A stretch of DNA of 64,000 bases from Agromyces badenianii (GTDB lineage: Bacteria; Actinomycetota; Actinomycetes; Actinomycetales; Microbacteriaceae): positions 1,302,001-1,366,000 of the forward strand of contig NZ_CP028913.1 of the NCBI RefSeq assembly GCF_003070885.1, in the 5' to 3' direction. Below, piece after piece: positions 7,113-17,356 of this stretch; position 1 is the first letter of the stretch, and each line of letters starts with the position of its first letter. A model generated the notes under the pieces. The model ran no database searches. It saw only the letters and a program-made list of their open reading frames with translations, and was not told the origin of the DNA. The position numbers and the translations under genes are program-made.

Positions 7113-7260
7113 TCCGGCATGCCTGCCGAGCGCGTTCGCTCGCGCCCGCTGCGCGGGAGCCGGCTGGGCGGGAGCCGCTGCGAAGGGCGCGATCCGGCAT
7201 GCCCGTCGAGTGCGATGGCCGGTGCCGAAGGTCGCGATCGGGCATGTCCGTCGAGTGCGA
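7113..7260. repeat. imperfect 45-bp-spaced direct repeats between convergent genes
   Basis: A 34-base unit at 7182-7215 recurs at 7227-7260 with three mismatches. A third, degenerate copy of its core (TCCGGCATGCCTGCCGAGCG) lies at 7113-7132. The copies share CGGCATG/GGGCATG followed by YGTCGAGTGCGA. They fill the 190-base gap between the 3' ends of the MerR gene and the ParA-like gene. No coding frame explains them. They might be a REP-like element or a recent short duplication. Confidence 0.55.
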
Positions 7261-7277
7261 GCGGATCCGGCTCGGGC

Positions 7278-8111
7278 TCAGACCGCCGGAGTGGGGGAGT
7301 CGAGCGAGACGCCGGCGAACTCTCCGATTCGAGCGGTTCGAAGCACTCGCTCGAGCAATTGGTCGAAATGTGACGACATCTCTTCGGCACTTTCACCGGG
7401 CCACATGTGCAGTGGTTTGGCGGCACCCTGAGCCTGCTGCAGGGAGGTGCGCTCGGGCAGTTGAGGGGAGAGCACGAGCGGTCCGAACATGTCGCGCAGC
7501 TCCTTGATGCGGAACTGGTGCTCGAGCGACTGCACGCGGGCCCGGTTCACGATGATGCCGAGGGGCTGCAAGCGCGGTGAGAGGCCCCGACGGATCTCCT
7601 CGATCGCGCGGAGCGCGCGGTCGGCTGCCGCGACGGAGAAGAGGCCGGGTTCGGTCACGACGGCGACGCGGTCGCTCGCCGCCCAGGCGGTGCGAGTCAA
7701 GGCATTCAGCGACGGAGCGCAGTCGATAAGCACCAATTCGTAGTCGGCTTCGACGTTGGCGAGGGCCTCTTCGAGCTTCCAGATGTCGCGGATCGACGGG
7801 TGCGGCCCGTCGAAGTTGATGGCCGACGGGCTGCCGATCATGACGTCGATCGTCGACTGCGGGTTCGATCTCGCCCACCCGCTCGGAGCGATCGCCGAGC
7901 GCACGATCTTCTCCTTGGGAGAGGCCAGCACATCGGCGACGTTGAGGTGACCGGCCACCTGGATGTCCATGCCGGTCGAGACATCGGACTGCGGGTCGAG
8001 GTCGACCACGAGCGTGCGGACGCCGCGTGCGAAGGCCGCTGACGCCAGCCCGAGGGTGACGGTTGTCTTCCCGACACCGCCCTTGAGGGAACTGACGCTG
8101 AGTACGTGCAC
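7278..8111 (-). CDS. ParA/MinD-family P-loop ATPase
   Basis: The protein has 277 residues from GTG 8111. The deviant Walker A motif is at the N-terminus (SVSSLKGGVGKTTVTLG), with both signature lysines. Walker A' follows as VVDLDPQSDVSTG and Walker B as VLIDCAPSLN. ParA-type ATPases dimerise with ATP, bind DNA non-specifically and position cargo. No parB or parS site lies nearby, so this is an orphan member whose cargo is unknown. The open frame extends 40 codons further upstream, but that would overlap the promoter space of divergent pyc. It is divergent from pyc with a 76-base gap. Confidence 0.88.
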   Translation of the reverse strand: MHVLSVSSLKGGVGKTTVTLGLASAAFARGVRTLVVDLDPQSDVSTGMDIQVAGHLNVADVLASPKEKIVRSAIAPSGWARSNPQSTIDVMIGSPSAINFDGPHPSIRDIWKLEEALANVEADYELVLIDCAPSLNALTRTAWAASDRVAVVTEPGLFSVAAADRALRAIEEIRRGLSPRLQPLGIIVNRARVQSLEHQFRIKELRDMFGPLVLSPQLPERTSLQQAQGAAKPLHMWPGESAEEMSSHFDQLLERVLRTARIGEFAGVSLDSPTPAV

Positions 8112-8187
8112 GAACAGATACGTTACCTTTACTACTCGGGCGATACCTAAACGTTCGCTGTGCGGAAAACCCGTCTGAAAGGTTTGC

Positions 8188-11100
8188 ATGTTCACGAAGA
8201 TCCTGGTTGCCAATCGCGGGGAGATCGCCATTCGGGCGTTCCGTGCCGCTGTCGAGCTCGGTGCGAAGACGGTCGCGGTCTACCCCTACGAAGACCGCAA
8301 CTCGCTGCACCGCCTGAAGGCCGACGAGGCGTACCAGATCGGCGAGCCGGGGCATCCCGTTCGCGCGTACCTCGATGTCACCGAGATCATCCGCGTGGCG
8401 CAGCTGTCCGGTGCCGACGCGATCTACCCGGGCTACGGATTCCTCTCGGAGAACCCCGAACTCGCTCAGGCCGCAGAAGCCGCCGGCATCACCTTCATCG
8501 GGCCGCCCAAGCGCGTGCTCGAGATGGCGGGCAACAAGGTCACCGCCAAGGAGCACGCGATCGCCGCGGGCGTGCCGGTGCTGAAGTCGACGCCGCCGTC
8601 GCGTGACATCGAGACCCTCGTCGCTCAGGCCGACGAGGTCGGCTTCCCGATCTTCGCCAAGGCCGTCGCCGGCGGTGGCGGGCGCGGCATGCGCCGGGTG
8701 AGCACGAAAGACGAACTGCGGCCGGCCCTCGAAGAGGCCATGCGAGAGGCCGACAGCGCATTCGGCGACGCCACGATGTTCCTCGAGCAGGCGGTGCTGC
8801 GGCCGCGGCACATCGAGGTGCAGGTGCTGGCTGACGCCACGGGCGAGACCGTGCACCTCTTCGAACGCGACTGCTCGGTGCAGCGCCGCCACCAGAAGGT
8901 CATCGAGATCGCCCCGGCCCCGAACCTCTCCGATGAGGTGCGCCAGTCGCTGTACCGCGACGCGATCGCGTTCGCGAAGTCGATCGGCTACGTCAACGCG
9001 GGCACCGTCGAGTTCCTGCTCGACACCGCAGGCGAGCGCGCCGGACAGCACGTGTTCATCGAGATGAACCCGCGCATCCAGGTCGAGCACACCGTGACCG
9101 AAGAGGTCACCGACGTCGACCTCGTGGTCTCGCAGATCCGCATCGCGGCAGGAGAGTCCCTCACGCAGCTCGGCCTGCAGCAGGACTCGATCCGCCTCCG
9201 CGGCGCGGCACTGCAGTGCCGCATCACGACCGAGGACCCGACGGCGGGCTTCCGGCCCGACACCGGCAAGATCACGACGTACCGTTCACCCGGCGGTGCC
9301 GGCATCCGGCTCGACGGCGGCACGATCAACCCCGGCGCACAGATCAGCCCGCACTTCGACTCGATGCTCGCGAAGCTGACCTGCCGCGGGCGCGACTACC
9401 CGGCCGCCGTCGCACGTGCCAAGCGCGCCCTCGCCGAGTTCCGCATCCGAGGCGTCTCGACGAACATCCCGTTCCTGCAGGCCGTGCTCGAAGACCCGGC
9501 GTTCGTCGCCGGCGACCTCAGCACCTCCTTCATCGACGAGCGCCCGCAGCTGCTCCGCGGCCGGGTCTCGAAGGACCGCGGCACCAAGATCCTCAACTGG
9601 CTCGCGGATGTCACGGTGAACCAGCCGAACGGACCGGCCCCGACGACCGTCAGCCCTGCCGAGAAGCTGCCGGCGATCGACATCACGGCCCCGGCTCCCG
9701 CGGGTTCGCGGCAGCGCCTCCTCGAGCTCGGCCCGCTCGGCTTCGCGCAGGCCCTGCGCGCGCAGACGCCGCTCGCCGTGACCGAGACCACCTTCCGCGA
9801 CGCCCACCAGTCCCTGCTCGCCACGCGAGTGCGCACGCGCGACCTCGTCGCCGTCGCACCCTACGTCGCCCGCATGACCCCCGAGCTCCTCTCGGTCGAG
9901 GCCTGGGGCGGCGCGACCTACGATGTCGCGCTCCGATTCCTCGGCGAAGACCCGTGGGAGCGTCTCGCCGCCCTGCGCGGGGCGCTGCCGAACATCAACA
10001 TCCAGATGCTCCTGCGTGGCCGCAACACGGTGGGCTACACGCCGTACCCCACCGAGGTCACCGACTCGTTCGTGCGCGAAGCCGCGGCAACCGGAGTCGA
10101 CATCTTCCGCATCTTCGACGCCCTCAACGACGTCTCGCAGATGCGTCCGGCGATCGACGCGGTGCTCTCGACCGGGCACGCAGTGGCCGAGGTTGCGGTG
10201 TGTTACACGGGTGATCTCCTCGATCCCGCCGAAGATCTCTACACGCTCGACTACTACCTCGCACTCGCAGAGAAGATCGTCGACGCCGGCGCGCACGTGC
10301 TCGCGATCAAGGACATGGCGGGCCTCCTGCGTCCCACTGCCGCCGAGAAGCTCGTCACGGCCCTGCGCGAGCGATTCGACCTGCCGGTGCACCTGCACAC
10401 CCACGACACCGCAGGCGGCCAGCTGGCCACGCTGCTGGCGGCGAGCCGTGCCGGCGTCGACGCCGTCGATGTCGCGAGCGCTCCCATGGCGGGCACCACG
10501 AGCCAGCCGTCGGCATCCTCGCTCGTCGCTGCGCTCGCGCACACCGAGCGCGACACGGGCATCTCCCTCGATGCGGTCTCCGACCTCGAGCCCTACTGGG
10601 AGGCCGTGCGGCGCCTCTACCGCCCCTTCGAGTCGGGCCTGCCCGGTCCCACAGGCCGCGTGTACCACCACGAGATCCCGGGCGGTCAGCTGTCGAACCT
10701 CCGCCAGCAGGCGATCGCGCTGGGACTCGCCGACGACTTCGAGCTCATCGAAGACATGTACGCCGCGGCCGACCGCATCCTCGGCCGCGTGCCGAAGGTG
10801 ACGCCCTCATCGAAGGTCGTCGGCGACCTCGCCCTGCACCTGGCGGCCGTCAAGGCCGACCCGGCCGACTTCGCGGCCAACCCCGAGAAGTACGATGTGC
10901 CCGACTCGGTGATCGGCTTCATGGCCGGTGAGCTGGGCGACCTGCCGGGCGGGTGGCCCGAGCCGTTCCGCACCAAGGTTCTCGCCGGCAAAGACGTTCG
11001 CATCGGCGTCACCGAGCTCACCACCGAGCAGCGCACGGCGCTCGAAGCCGACAGCACGACGCGCCGAGCGACCCTGAACACCCTGCTCTTCCCGGCGCCC

Positions 11101-11592
11101 ACGCGCCAGTTCGAGCAGATCCGCGAGCTGTTCGGCGACCTGTCGGTCGTCGACACGGCCGACTACCTCTACGGCCTTCGTCAGGGTGCGGAGCACGTCG
11201 TCGAGATCGACCCGGGCGTCCGTCTCTACGCCGGTCTCGAGGCGATCGGCGAGGCCGATGACAAGGGCATGCGCACCGTCATGACGATTCTGAACGGCCA
11301 GCTTCGGCCGGTCTTCGTGCGCGACCGTTCGATCGACGTCGAGACGCGCGCGGCCGAGAAGGCGGATGCCTCGCAGCCCGGGCAGATCCCCGCGCCGTTC
11401 TCCGGCGTCGTGACCCTCCAGGTCGAGGTGGGCGACGAGATCGCCGCGGGCCAGAGCGTCGCCTCGATCGAGGCGATGAAGATGGAGGCCGCCATCACCT
11501 CGCCGGTCGCGGGCGTCATCGAGCGGGTCGCGATCCCCAAGACGCAGCAGGTCGAGGCCGGTGACCTGCTCGTCGTGGTGCGCCCGCGGTAG
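8188..11592 (+). CDS. pyc: pyruvate carboxylase
   Basis: The protein has 1134 residues, the full length of the single-chain enzyme that carboxylates pyruvate to oxaloacetate using ATP, bicarbonate and biotin. The biotin carboxylase domain is residues ~1-450 (start KILVANRGEIAIRAFRAA, ATP-grasp loop AVAGGGGRGMR, then ERDCSVQRRHQK). The carboxyltransferase TIM barrel begins near residue 535 (TETTFRDAHQSLLATRVRT). The C-terminal biotinyl domain carries EAMKMEAAI with the acceptor Lys at residue 1098. It refills the TCA cycle during growth on sugars or lactate. The ATG follows a GAAAGG ribosome site. A MinD-like gene starts 37 bases after the stop. Confidence 0.98.
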   Translation: MFTKILVANRGEIAIRAFRAAVELGAKTVAVYPYEDRNSLHRLKADEAYQIGEPGHPVRAYLDVTEIIRVAQLSGADAIYPGYGFLSENPELAQAAEAAGITFIGPPKRVLEMAGNKVTAKEHAIAAGVPVLKSTPPSRDIETLVAQADEVGFPIFAKAVAGGGGRGMRRVSTKDELRPALEEAMREADSAFGDATMFLEQAVLRPRHIEVQVLADATGETVHLFERDCSVQRRHQKVIEIAPAPNLSDEVRQSLYRDAIAFAKSIGYVNAGTVEFLLDTAGERAGQHVFIEMNPRIQVEHTVTEEVTDVDLVVSQIRIAAGESLTQLGLQQDSIRLRGAALQCRITTEDPTAGFRPDTGKITTYRSPGGAGIRLDGGTINPGAQISPHFDSMLAKLTCRGRDYPAAVARAKRALAEFRIRGVSTNIPFLQAVLEDPAFVAGDLSTSFIDERPQLLRGRVSKDRGTKILNWLADVTVNQPNGPAPTTVSPAEKLPAIDITAPAPAGSRQRLLELGPLGFAQALRAQTPLAVTETTFRDAHQSLLATRVRTRDLVAVAPYVARMTPELLSVEAWGGATYDVALRFLGEDPWERLAALRGALPNINIQMLLRGRNTVGYTPYPTEVTDSFVREAAATGVDIFRIFDALNDVSQMRPAIDAVLSTGHAVAEVAVCYTGDLLDPAEDLYTLDYYLALAEKIVDAGAHVLAIKDMAGLLRPTAAEKLVTALRERFDLPVHLHTHDTAGGQLATLLAASRAGVDAVDVASAPMAGTTSQPSASSLVAALAHTERDTGISLDAVSDLEPYWEAVRRLYRPFESGLPGPTGRVYHHEIPGGQLSNLRQQAIALGLADDFELIEDMYAAADRILGRVPKVTPSSKVVGDLALHLAAVKADPADFAANPEKYDVPDSVIGFMAGELGDLPGGWPEPFRTKVLAGKDVRIGVTELTTEQRTALEADSTTRRATLNTLLFPAPTRQFEQIRELFGDLSVVDTADYLYGLRQGAEHVVEIDPGVRLYAGLEAIGEADDKGMRTVMTILNGQLRPVFVRDRSIDVETRAAEKADASQPGQIPAPFSGVVTLQVEVGDEIAAGQSVASIEAMKMEAAITSPVAGVIERVAIPKTQQVEAGDLLVVVRPR

Positions 11593-11629
11593 GCTGAGTA
11601 CCGGTTGGCACTGATGAGGAGGGGTATCG

Positions 11630-13027
11630 GTGACTGAAGAACAGGCCGACGATTCGGCCGCGACACGACGTACGCCGGGCGCACGGTCGTCGGCGCTCGA
11701 TCACGGCCGCAGGTCGCCGGCGTCTGGCGCGCACTCCGCGTCGGAGCTCGCAGCGAACCCCAATGTTCGCGTCGACCTGCCGCCGGCGCCTGTGCACGAG
11801 ATGCCCGACGACGAGGTCGCCGTGGCGATCGACGATGTCGCCGTCAATCCCGGCAGCCTGGTCGGCGGCGGCGGCGGCAGCAGCACCACCTCGGTCGAAG
11901 TGATCACGCCCGCGCTCGCGGGGGCGGGGTACCGCGGTGGTGCGCGGCGCGAACCCTCGCCCTACAGCGCGCTGCTCGCCGCCGACGCCTCGAAGCCCCG
12001 CCGGGAGCGGGTAAGTACCGACACGGGCAGCCACGTCGCGATCGTCGATGCGTCCGGCGAGCCGTCGCTTCCGGCGGATGTGCCGGAGACCGCCGATTCG
12101 CTCACCGCCGACCGGCTCATCGACCTGAACCGCACGACCCGGCCCGCGCCGCAGGGCGGTCTCAACCGGTTCATCTACGAGGCGTCCCTCCACCTCGTCA
12201 ACCTCGGCGACTCCGCGAAGGTGCAGGCGCACAAGGCCATGAGCCAGCGCATCCAGAAGCGGTTCGAGGGGGGCGCGCGCTTCGTGCCGGTGCTGACTCG
12301 CAAGGGCGGGGTGGGCAAGACCACGATCACCGCGCTCCTCGGCATGGCCCTCGCCGATGCGCGCGACGATCGCATCATCGCGATCGACGCCAATCCCGAC
12401 CGCGGAACGCTCGCCGAGCGGGTCGATCGCCAGACCCGCGAGACCGTGCGCGGCGTGGTGGCGAAGGCCTCGTCCATCGGCGGCTACACCGACTTCTCCC
12501 GCTTCGTCTCGCGCGACGAGACTCGTCTCGACATCCTCGCCTCCGACACCGACCCGACGCTCTCCGAAGCCTTCGACGACAACGACTACAACGTCGTCGC
12601 CGGCCTCGCTGCGCGCTACTACTCGATCGTGCTCACCGACTGCGGCACCGGCATCGTGCACTCGGTCATGCGGGCGACCCTCCAGCGCGCCGATTCGATC
12701 GTGATCGTCTCGGGCGGCAGCGTCGACGAGGCACGCCTCGCATCCGAGACGCTGACCTGGCTCGAGGCCAATGGCTACGGCGAACTCGTGCGCAATGCGG
12801 TCGTCGCGATCAACCTCGCCACCCAGGGCACGCACCTGGTGAAGGTCGATGAGATCGAGGCGCATTTCCAGTCCAGAGTGCGCGAGATCGTACGCATCCC
12901 CTACGACCCGCAGCTCGCCGCAGGTTCCGTCGTGAACTGGCATGAGCTGCGCCCGATCACCCAGCACGCGGCTCGTGAGCTCGCGGCGCTCGTGGTGGAA
13001 GGCATGCCCGCCGAGCGCGAGCACTGA
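11630..13027 (+). CDS. MinD/ParA-like ATPase with long disordered N-terminus
   Basis: The protein has 465 residues from GTG 11630 behind a strong GAGGAGGGG ribosome site. Residues 1-~150 are low-complexity Ala/Pro/Ser with a poly-Gly stretch. The ATPase domain starts near residue 215 with TRKGGVGKTTITALLGM, then AIDANPDRGTLAERV and VLTDCGTGIVHSVM. The layout (long linker followed by a MinD-like domain) is seen in actinobacterial proteins related to EspI and septum-site ATPases, but no type VII secretion genes are nearby and the role is unknown. It lies between pyc and def and probably shares their transcript. Confidence 0.85.
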   Translation: MTEEQADDSAATRRTPGARSSALDHGRRSPASGAHSASELAANPNVRVDLPPAPVHEMPDDEVAVAIDDVAVNPGSLVGGGGGSSTTSVEVITPALAGAGYRGGARREPSPYSALLAADASKPRRERVSTDTGSHVAIVDASGEPSLPADVPETADSLTADRLIDLNRTTRPAPQGGLNRFIYEASLHLVNLGDSAKVQAHKAMSQRIQKRFEGGARFVPVLTRKGGVGKTTITALLGMALADARDDRIIAIDANPDRGTLAERVDRQTRETVRGVVAKASSIGGYTDFSRFVSRDETRLDILASDTDPTLSEAFDDNDYNVVAGLAARYYSIVLTDCGTGIVHSVMRATLQRADSIVIVSGGSVDEARLASETLTWLEANGYGELVRNAVVAINLATQGTHLVKVDEIEAHFQSRVREIVRIPYDPQLAAGSVVNWHELRPITQHAARELAALVVEGMPAEREH

Positions 13028-13039
13028 AACGGAGAACCC

Positions 13040-13531
13040 TTGCCCGAACGACCCATTCGCCTGTTCGGCGACCCCGTCTTGAAGACCGTCTCCGCACCAG
13101 TCGAACAGGTCGACGATCGTGTGCGCGCGCTCGTCGACGACTTGATCGACAGCGTCAAGCTCCCCGGGCGTGCCGGCGTGGCCGCTTCGCAGATCGGGGT
13201 CAACCTGCGGGCGTTCAGCTACAACGTCGACGGCGAAGTCGGCTACATCCTGAACCCCGAGATCGTCGAGACCTCGGGCGAGCAGGAACTCATCGACGAG
13301 GGATGCCTCTCGGTGCCGGGTCTCTGGCACAAGACGCCGCGGTACCCGTTCGTGCGAGTGCGTGGCATCGACCTCGACGGCAAGGAGATCGAGCTGTCTG
13401 GTACGGGACTCATGGCCCAGGCCCTGCAGCACGAGACCGATCATCTCGACGGACTCCTGTACCTCGACCGCCTCGAGCCCGCCGAGCGGCGACTCGCGAT
13501 GAAGGCCGTGCGCGAGTCGGACTGGTTCTGA
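13040..13531 (+). CDS. def: peptide deformylase
   Basis: The protein has 163 residues. It removes the formyl group from the N-terminal Met of new proteins on the ribosome. The three metal-site motifs are present: [12 protein letters not shown] (motif 1, with Ala and Ser replacing the usual Leu-Ala pair), EGCLSVPG (motif 2, Cys metal ligand) and QHETDHLDG (motif 3, HExxH). The start is TTG 13040, 7 bases after GGAGAA. The N-terminus [15 protein letters not shown] is the conserved beginning of the family, which supports this rare codon. The gene ends at a perfect 21-bp hairpin. Confidence 0.96.
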   Translation: MPERPIRLFGDPVLKTVSAPVEQVDDRVRALVDDLIDSVKLPGRAGVAASQIGVNLRAFSYNVDGEVGYILNPEIVETSGEQELIDEGCLSVPGLWHKTPRYPFVRVRGIDLDGKEIELSGTGLMAQALQHETDHLDGLLYLDRLEPAERRLAMKAVRESDWF

Positions 13532-13539
13532 GGCGCTCT

Positions 13540-13585
13540 GCGACGACGAAGGCCCCGCGGTCACCCGCGGGGCCTTCGTCGTCGC
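13540..13585. terminator. bidirectional 21-bp perfect hairpin
   Basis: Positions 13540-13560 pair without mismatch with 13565-13585 around the loop TCAC. The stem core is GGCCCCGCGG. There is no T-run on either strand. It sits between the convergent def and acyl-CoA ligase genes and probably ends both transcripts. Confidence 0.75.
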
Positions 13586-13594
13586 AGATACGGC

Positions 13595-15427
<1,833 letters not shown>

Positions 15428-15578
15428 GGTAGCTCCTTTGGCACCGAGAGTGTTGCACGCGGCTCGGGCGCCGGCGCGAACCTCGGCATTGGGGTCGATT
15501 ACACTCTAGTCGTTGCTCGTGCCCGCCCCAGGTCTCGGCTCCATCACGCTTGGTCCCCATCTGAAAGGCAGCCTCACG

Positions 15579-16535
15579 GTGCACGCGATCGGAATCGACA
15601 TCGGCGGAACGAAGATCGCCGGTGCGGTCGTCGATCAGCTCGGCAGCATCGTTGCGAGCGAGCGGGTGGCCACGCCCGCCGGCGACTCGGCTCTCCTCGA
15701 AGACGCGGTCGTGCAGATGATCGACTCCCTTCGCGCGGGCGCCGACGAGGAGATCGTCGCGATCGGCGTCGCCGCCGCAGGCTTCGTCGATGCCGCACAG
15801 TCGACCGTGTACTACGCACCCAACATCGACTGGCGCAACGAACCGTTCCGCGAGAAGCTCGAAGCTCGCGTCGGCACGGCCGTGGTCGTCGACAACGACG
15901 CCAACGCCGCGGGCTGGGCCGAGTTCCGCTTCGGGGCCGGTCGCCTGGTCAGCGACATGGTGATGCTCACGATCGGCACGGGCGTCGGCGGAGCGATCGT
16001 CGCCGGCGACCGCCTCTTCCGCGGCGGGTTCGGCGCGGGCGCAGAGCTCGGACACCTTCGGGTCGTGCCCGACGGGCTGGCCTGCGGCTGCGGGCAGCGC
16101 GGATGCATCGAACAGTACGGCTCCGGCAGGGCACTGCTGCGCATGGCGAACGAGATCGCCGATGCCGGGGGCATCGGGCAGGCCCTCGCACGGGCGCGCA
16201 CCGAGCACGGCGGCCTCGACGGGCGTCTCGTCGGCGGCCTCATCGAGTCCGGCGACGACGGCGCGGTCGCTGCGCTGCGCCAGCTCGGCAGCTGGCTCGG
16301 CCAGGCCGCCGCGAGTCTGTCCGCGGTGCTCGATCCGCAGCGCTTCGTTTTCGGCGGCGGCGTCGCGATCGCCGGAGAGTTGTTGCTCGAGCCGATCCGC
16401 GCGGCCTATCGCGACCACCTGCCGGCTCGCGGGTACCACCCCGAGCCCGACTTCGTGATCGCCGAACTCGTCAACGACGCCGGCGTGGTCGGCGCTGCCG
16501 ATCTCGCCCGCGTGTGGGTCGCCGAGCACGCCTGA
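15579..16535 (+). CDS. glk: ROK-family glucokinase
   Basis: The protein has 318 residues from GTG 15579, 6 bases after GAAAGGC. ATP-binding phosphate-1 motif IGIDIGGTKIAGAV opens the protein. DNDANAAGWAEFRFGAGR contains the catalytic Asp, and TIGTGVGGAIV the second phosphate loop. The ROK zinc site is complete (CGCGQRGCIEQYGSGRAL, with the paired Cys residues). There is no N-terminal helix-turn-helix, so it is a sugar kinase and not a repressor. It phosphorylates glucose entering glycolysis. Longer upstream starts would add residues not found in the family. Confidence 0.93.
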   Translation: MHAIGIDIGGTKIAGAVVDQLGSIVASERVATPAGDSALLEDAVVQMIDSLRAGADEEIVAIGVAAAGFVDAAQSTVYYAPNIDWRNEPFREKLEARVGTAVVVDNDANAAGWAEFRFGAGRLVSDMVMLTIGTGVGGAIVAGDRLFRGGFGAGAELGHLRVVPDGLACGCGQRGCIEQYGSGRALLRMANEIADAGGIGQALARARTEHGGLDGRLVGGLIESGDDGAVAALRQLGSWLGQAAASLSAVLDPQRFVFGGGVAIAGELLLEPIRAAYRDHLPARGYHPEPDFVIAELVNDAGVVGAADLARVWVAEHA

Positions 16536-16585
16536 GCCCGGCGACGCTAGGCTGAATCGGTGCTGCAGAGGGAAGGAGCCGCTCG

Positions 16586-17275
16586 GTGTTCTACTGGATC
16601 ATGAAGAACCTCGTCATCGGCCCGATCCTCCTCTCGATCTTCCGCCCGTGGGTCGTGGGTCTCGAGCACGTGCCCAAAGACGGCCCGGTCGTGCTGGCCT
16701 CGAACCACCTCTCCTTCATCGATTCGATCTTCCTGCCGCTCGTCGTCGACCGCCCGGTCGTCTTCCTCGCGAAGAGCGAGTACTTCACCGGCAAGGGTCT
16801 CAAGGGCTGGGCGACCAAGGTGTTCTTCCAGGCGGCAGGTCAGCTGCCCATCGATCGTTCCGGCGGCAAGGCCTCCGAGGCGTCGCTCGAGACCGGGCTC
16901 CGGGTCCTCGGCGACGGCAAGATCCTCGGCATCTACCCCGAGGGCACGCGCAGCCCCGACGGCAAGCTCTACCGCGGTCGCACCGGCGTCGCCCGAATGG
17001 TCATCGAGGCCGGCGTGCCGGTCATTCCGGTCGCCATGATCGGCACCGAGCACGTGATGCCCATCGGATCGCGCCTGCCGAAGGTCCGTCGCATCGGCAT
17101 CATCCTCGGCGAACCGCTCGACTTCAGCCGCTTCGAGGGACTCGAGGGCGATCGCTTCGTGTTGCGTTCTGTGACCGACGAACTCGTCTACGATCTTCGC
17201 GGCCTGAGCGGCCAGGAATACGTCGACGTGTACGCCAGTTCGGTGAAGGAGAAGCGCGCCTCGCAATCGCGGTAG
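16586..17275 (+). CDS. 1-acyl-sn-glycerol-3-phosphate acyltransferase (PlsC-like)
   Basis: The protein has 229 residues. Acyltransferase motif I, N-H-x4-D, is seen as VLASNHLSFIDSIFLP; motif III is GIYPEGTRSPDGKLYRG; motif IV VPVIPVAMIGTEHVMP. It acylates lysophosphatidic acid or a related lysolipid at the inner membrane. The first 20 residues (FYWIMKNLVIGPILLSIFRP) form the usual membrane-associated helix. The GTG start follows GGAAGGAG. Orthologues lie beside aroG in mycobacteria (Rv2182c neighbourhood). A TAGGCT hexamer at 16548-16553 is the likely minus-10. Confidence 0.92.
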   Translation: MFYWIMKNLVIGPILLSIFRPWVVGLEHVPKDGPVVLASNHLSFIDSIFLPLVVDRPVVFLAKSEYFTGKGLKGWATKVFFQAAGQLPIDRSGGKASEASLETGLRVLGDGKILGIYPEGTRSPDGKLYRGRTGVARMVIEAGVPVIPVAMIGTEHVMPIGSRLPKVRRIGIILGEPLDFSRFEGLEGDRFVLRSVTDELVYDLRGLSGQEYVDVYASSVKEKRASQSR

Positions 17276-17356
17276 GCTCGTTCTGCGGCGGCGCGACGTG
17301 CGTCGCCGTTCGATTTTCCGGCGTGATCGTGCGCCCCGAAACCCCCAGGACTTCCC

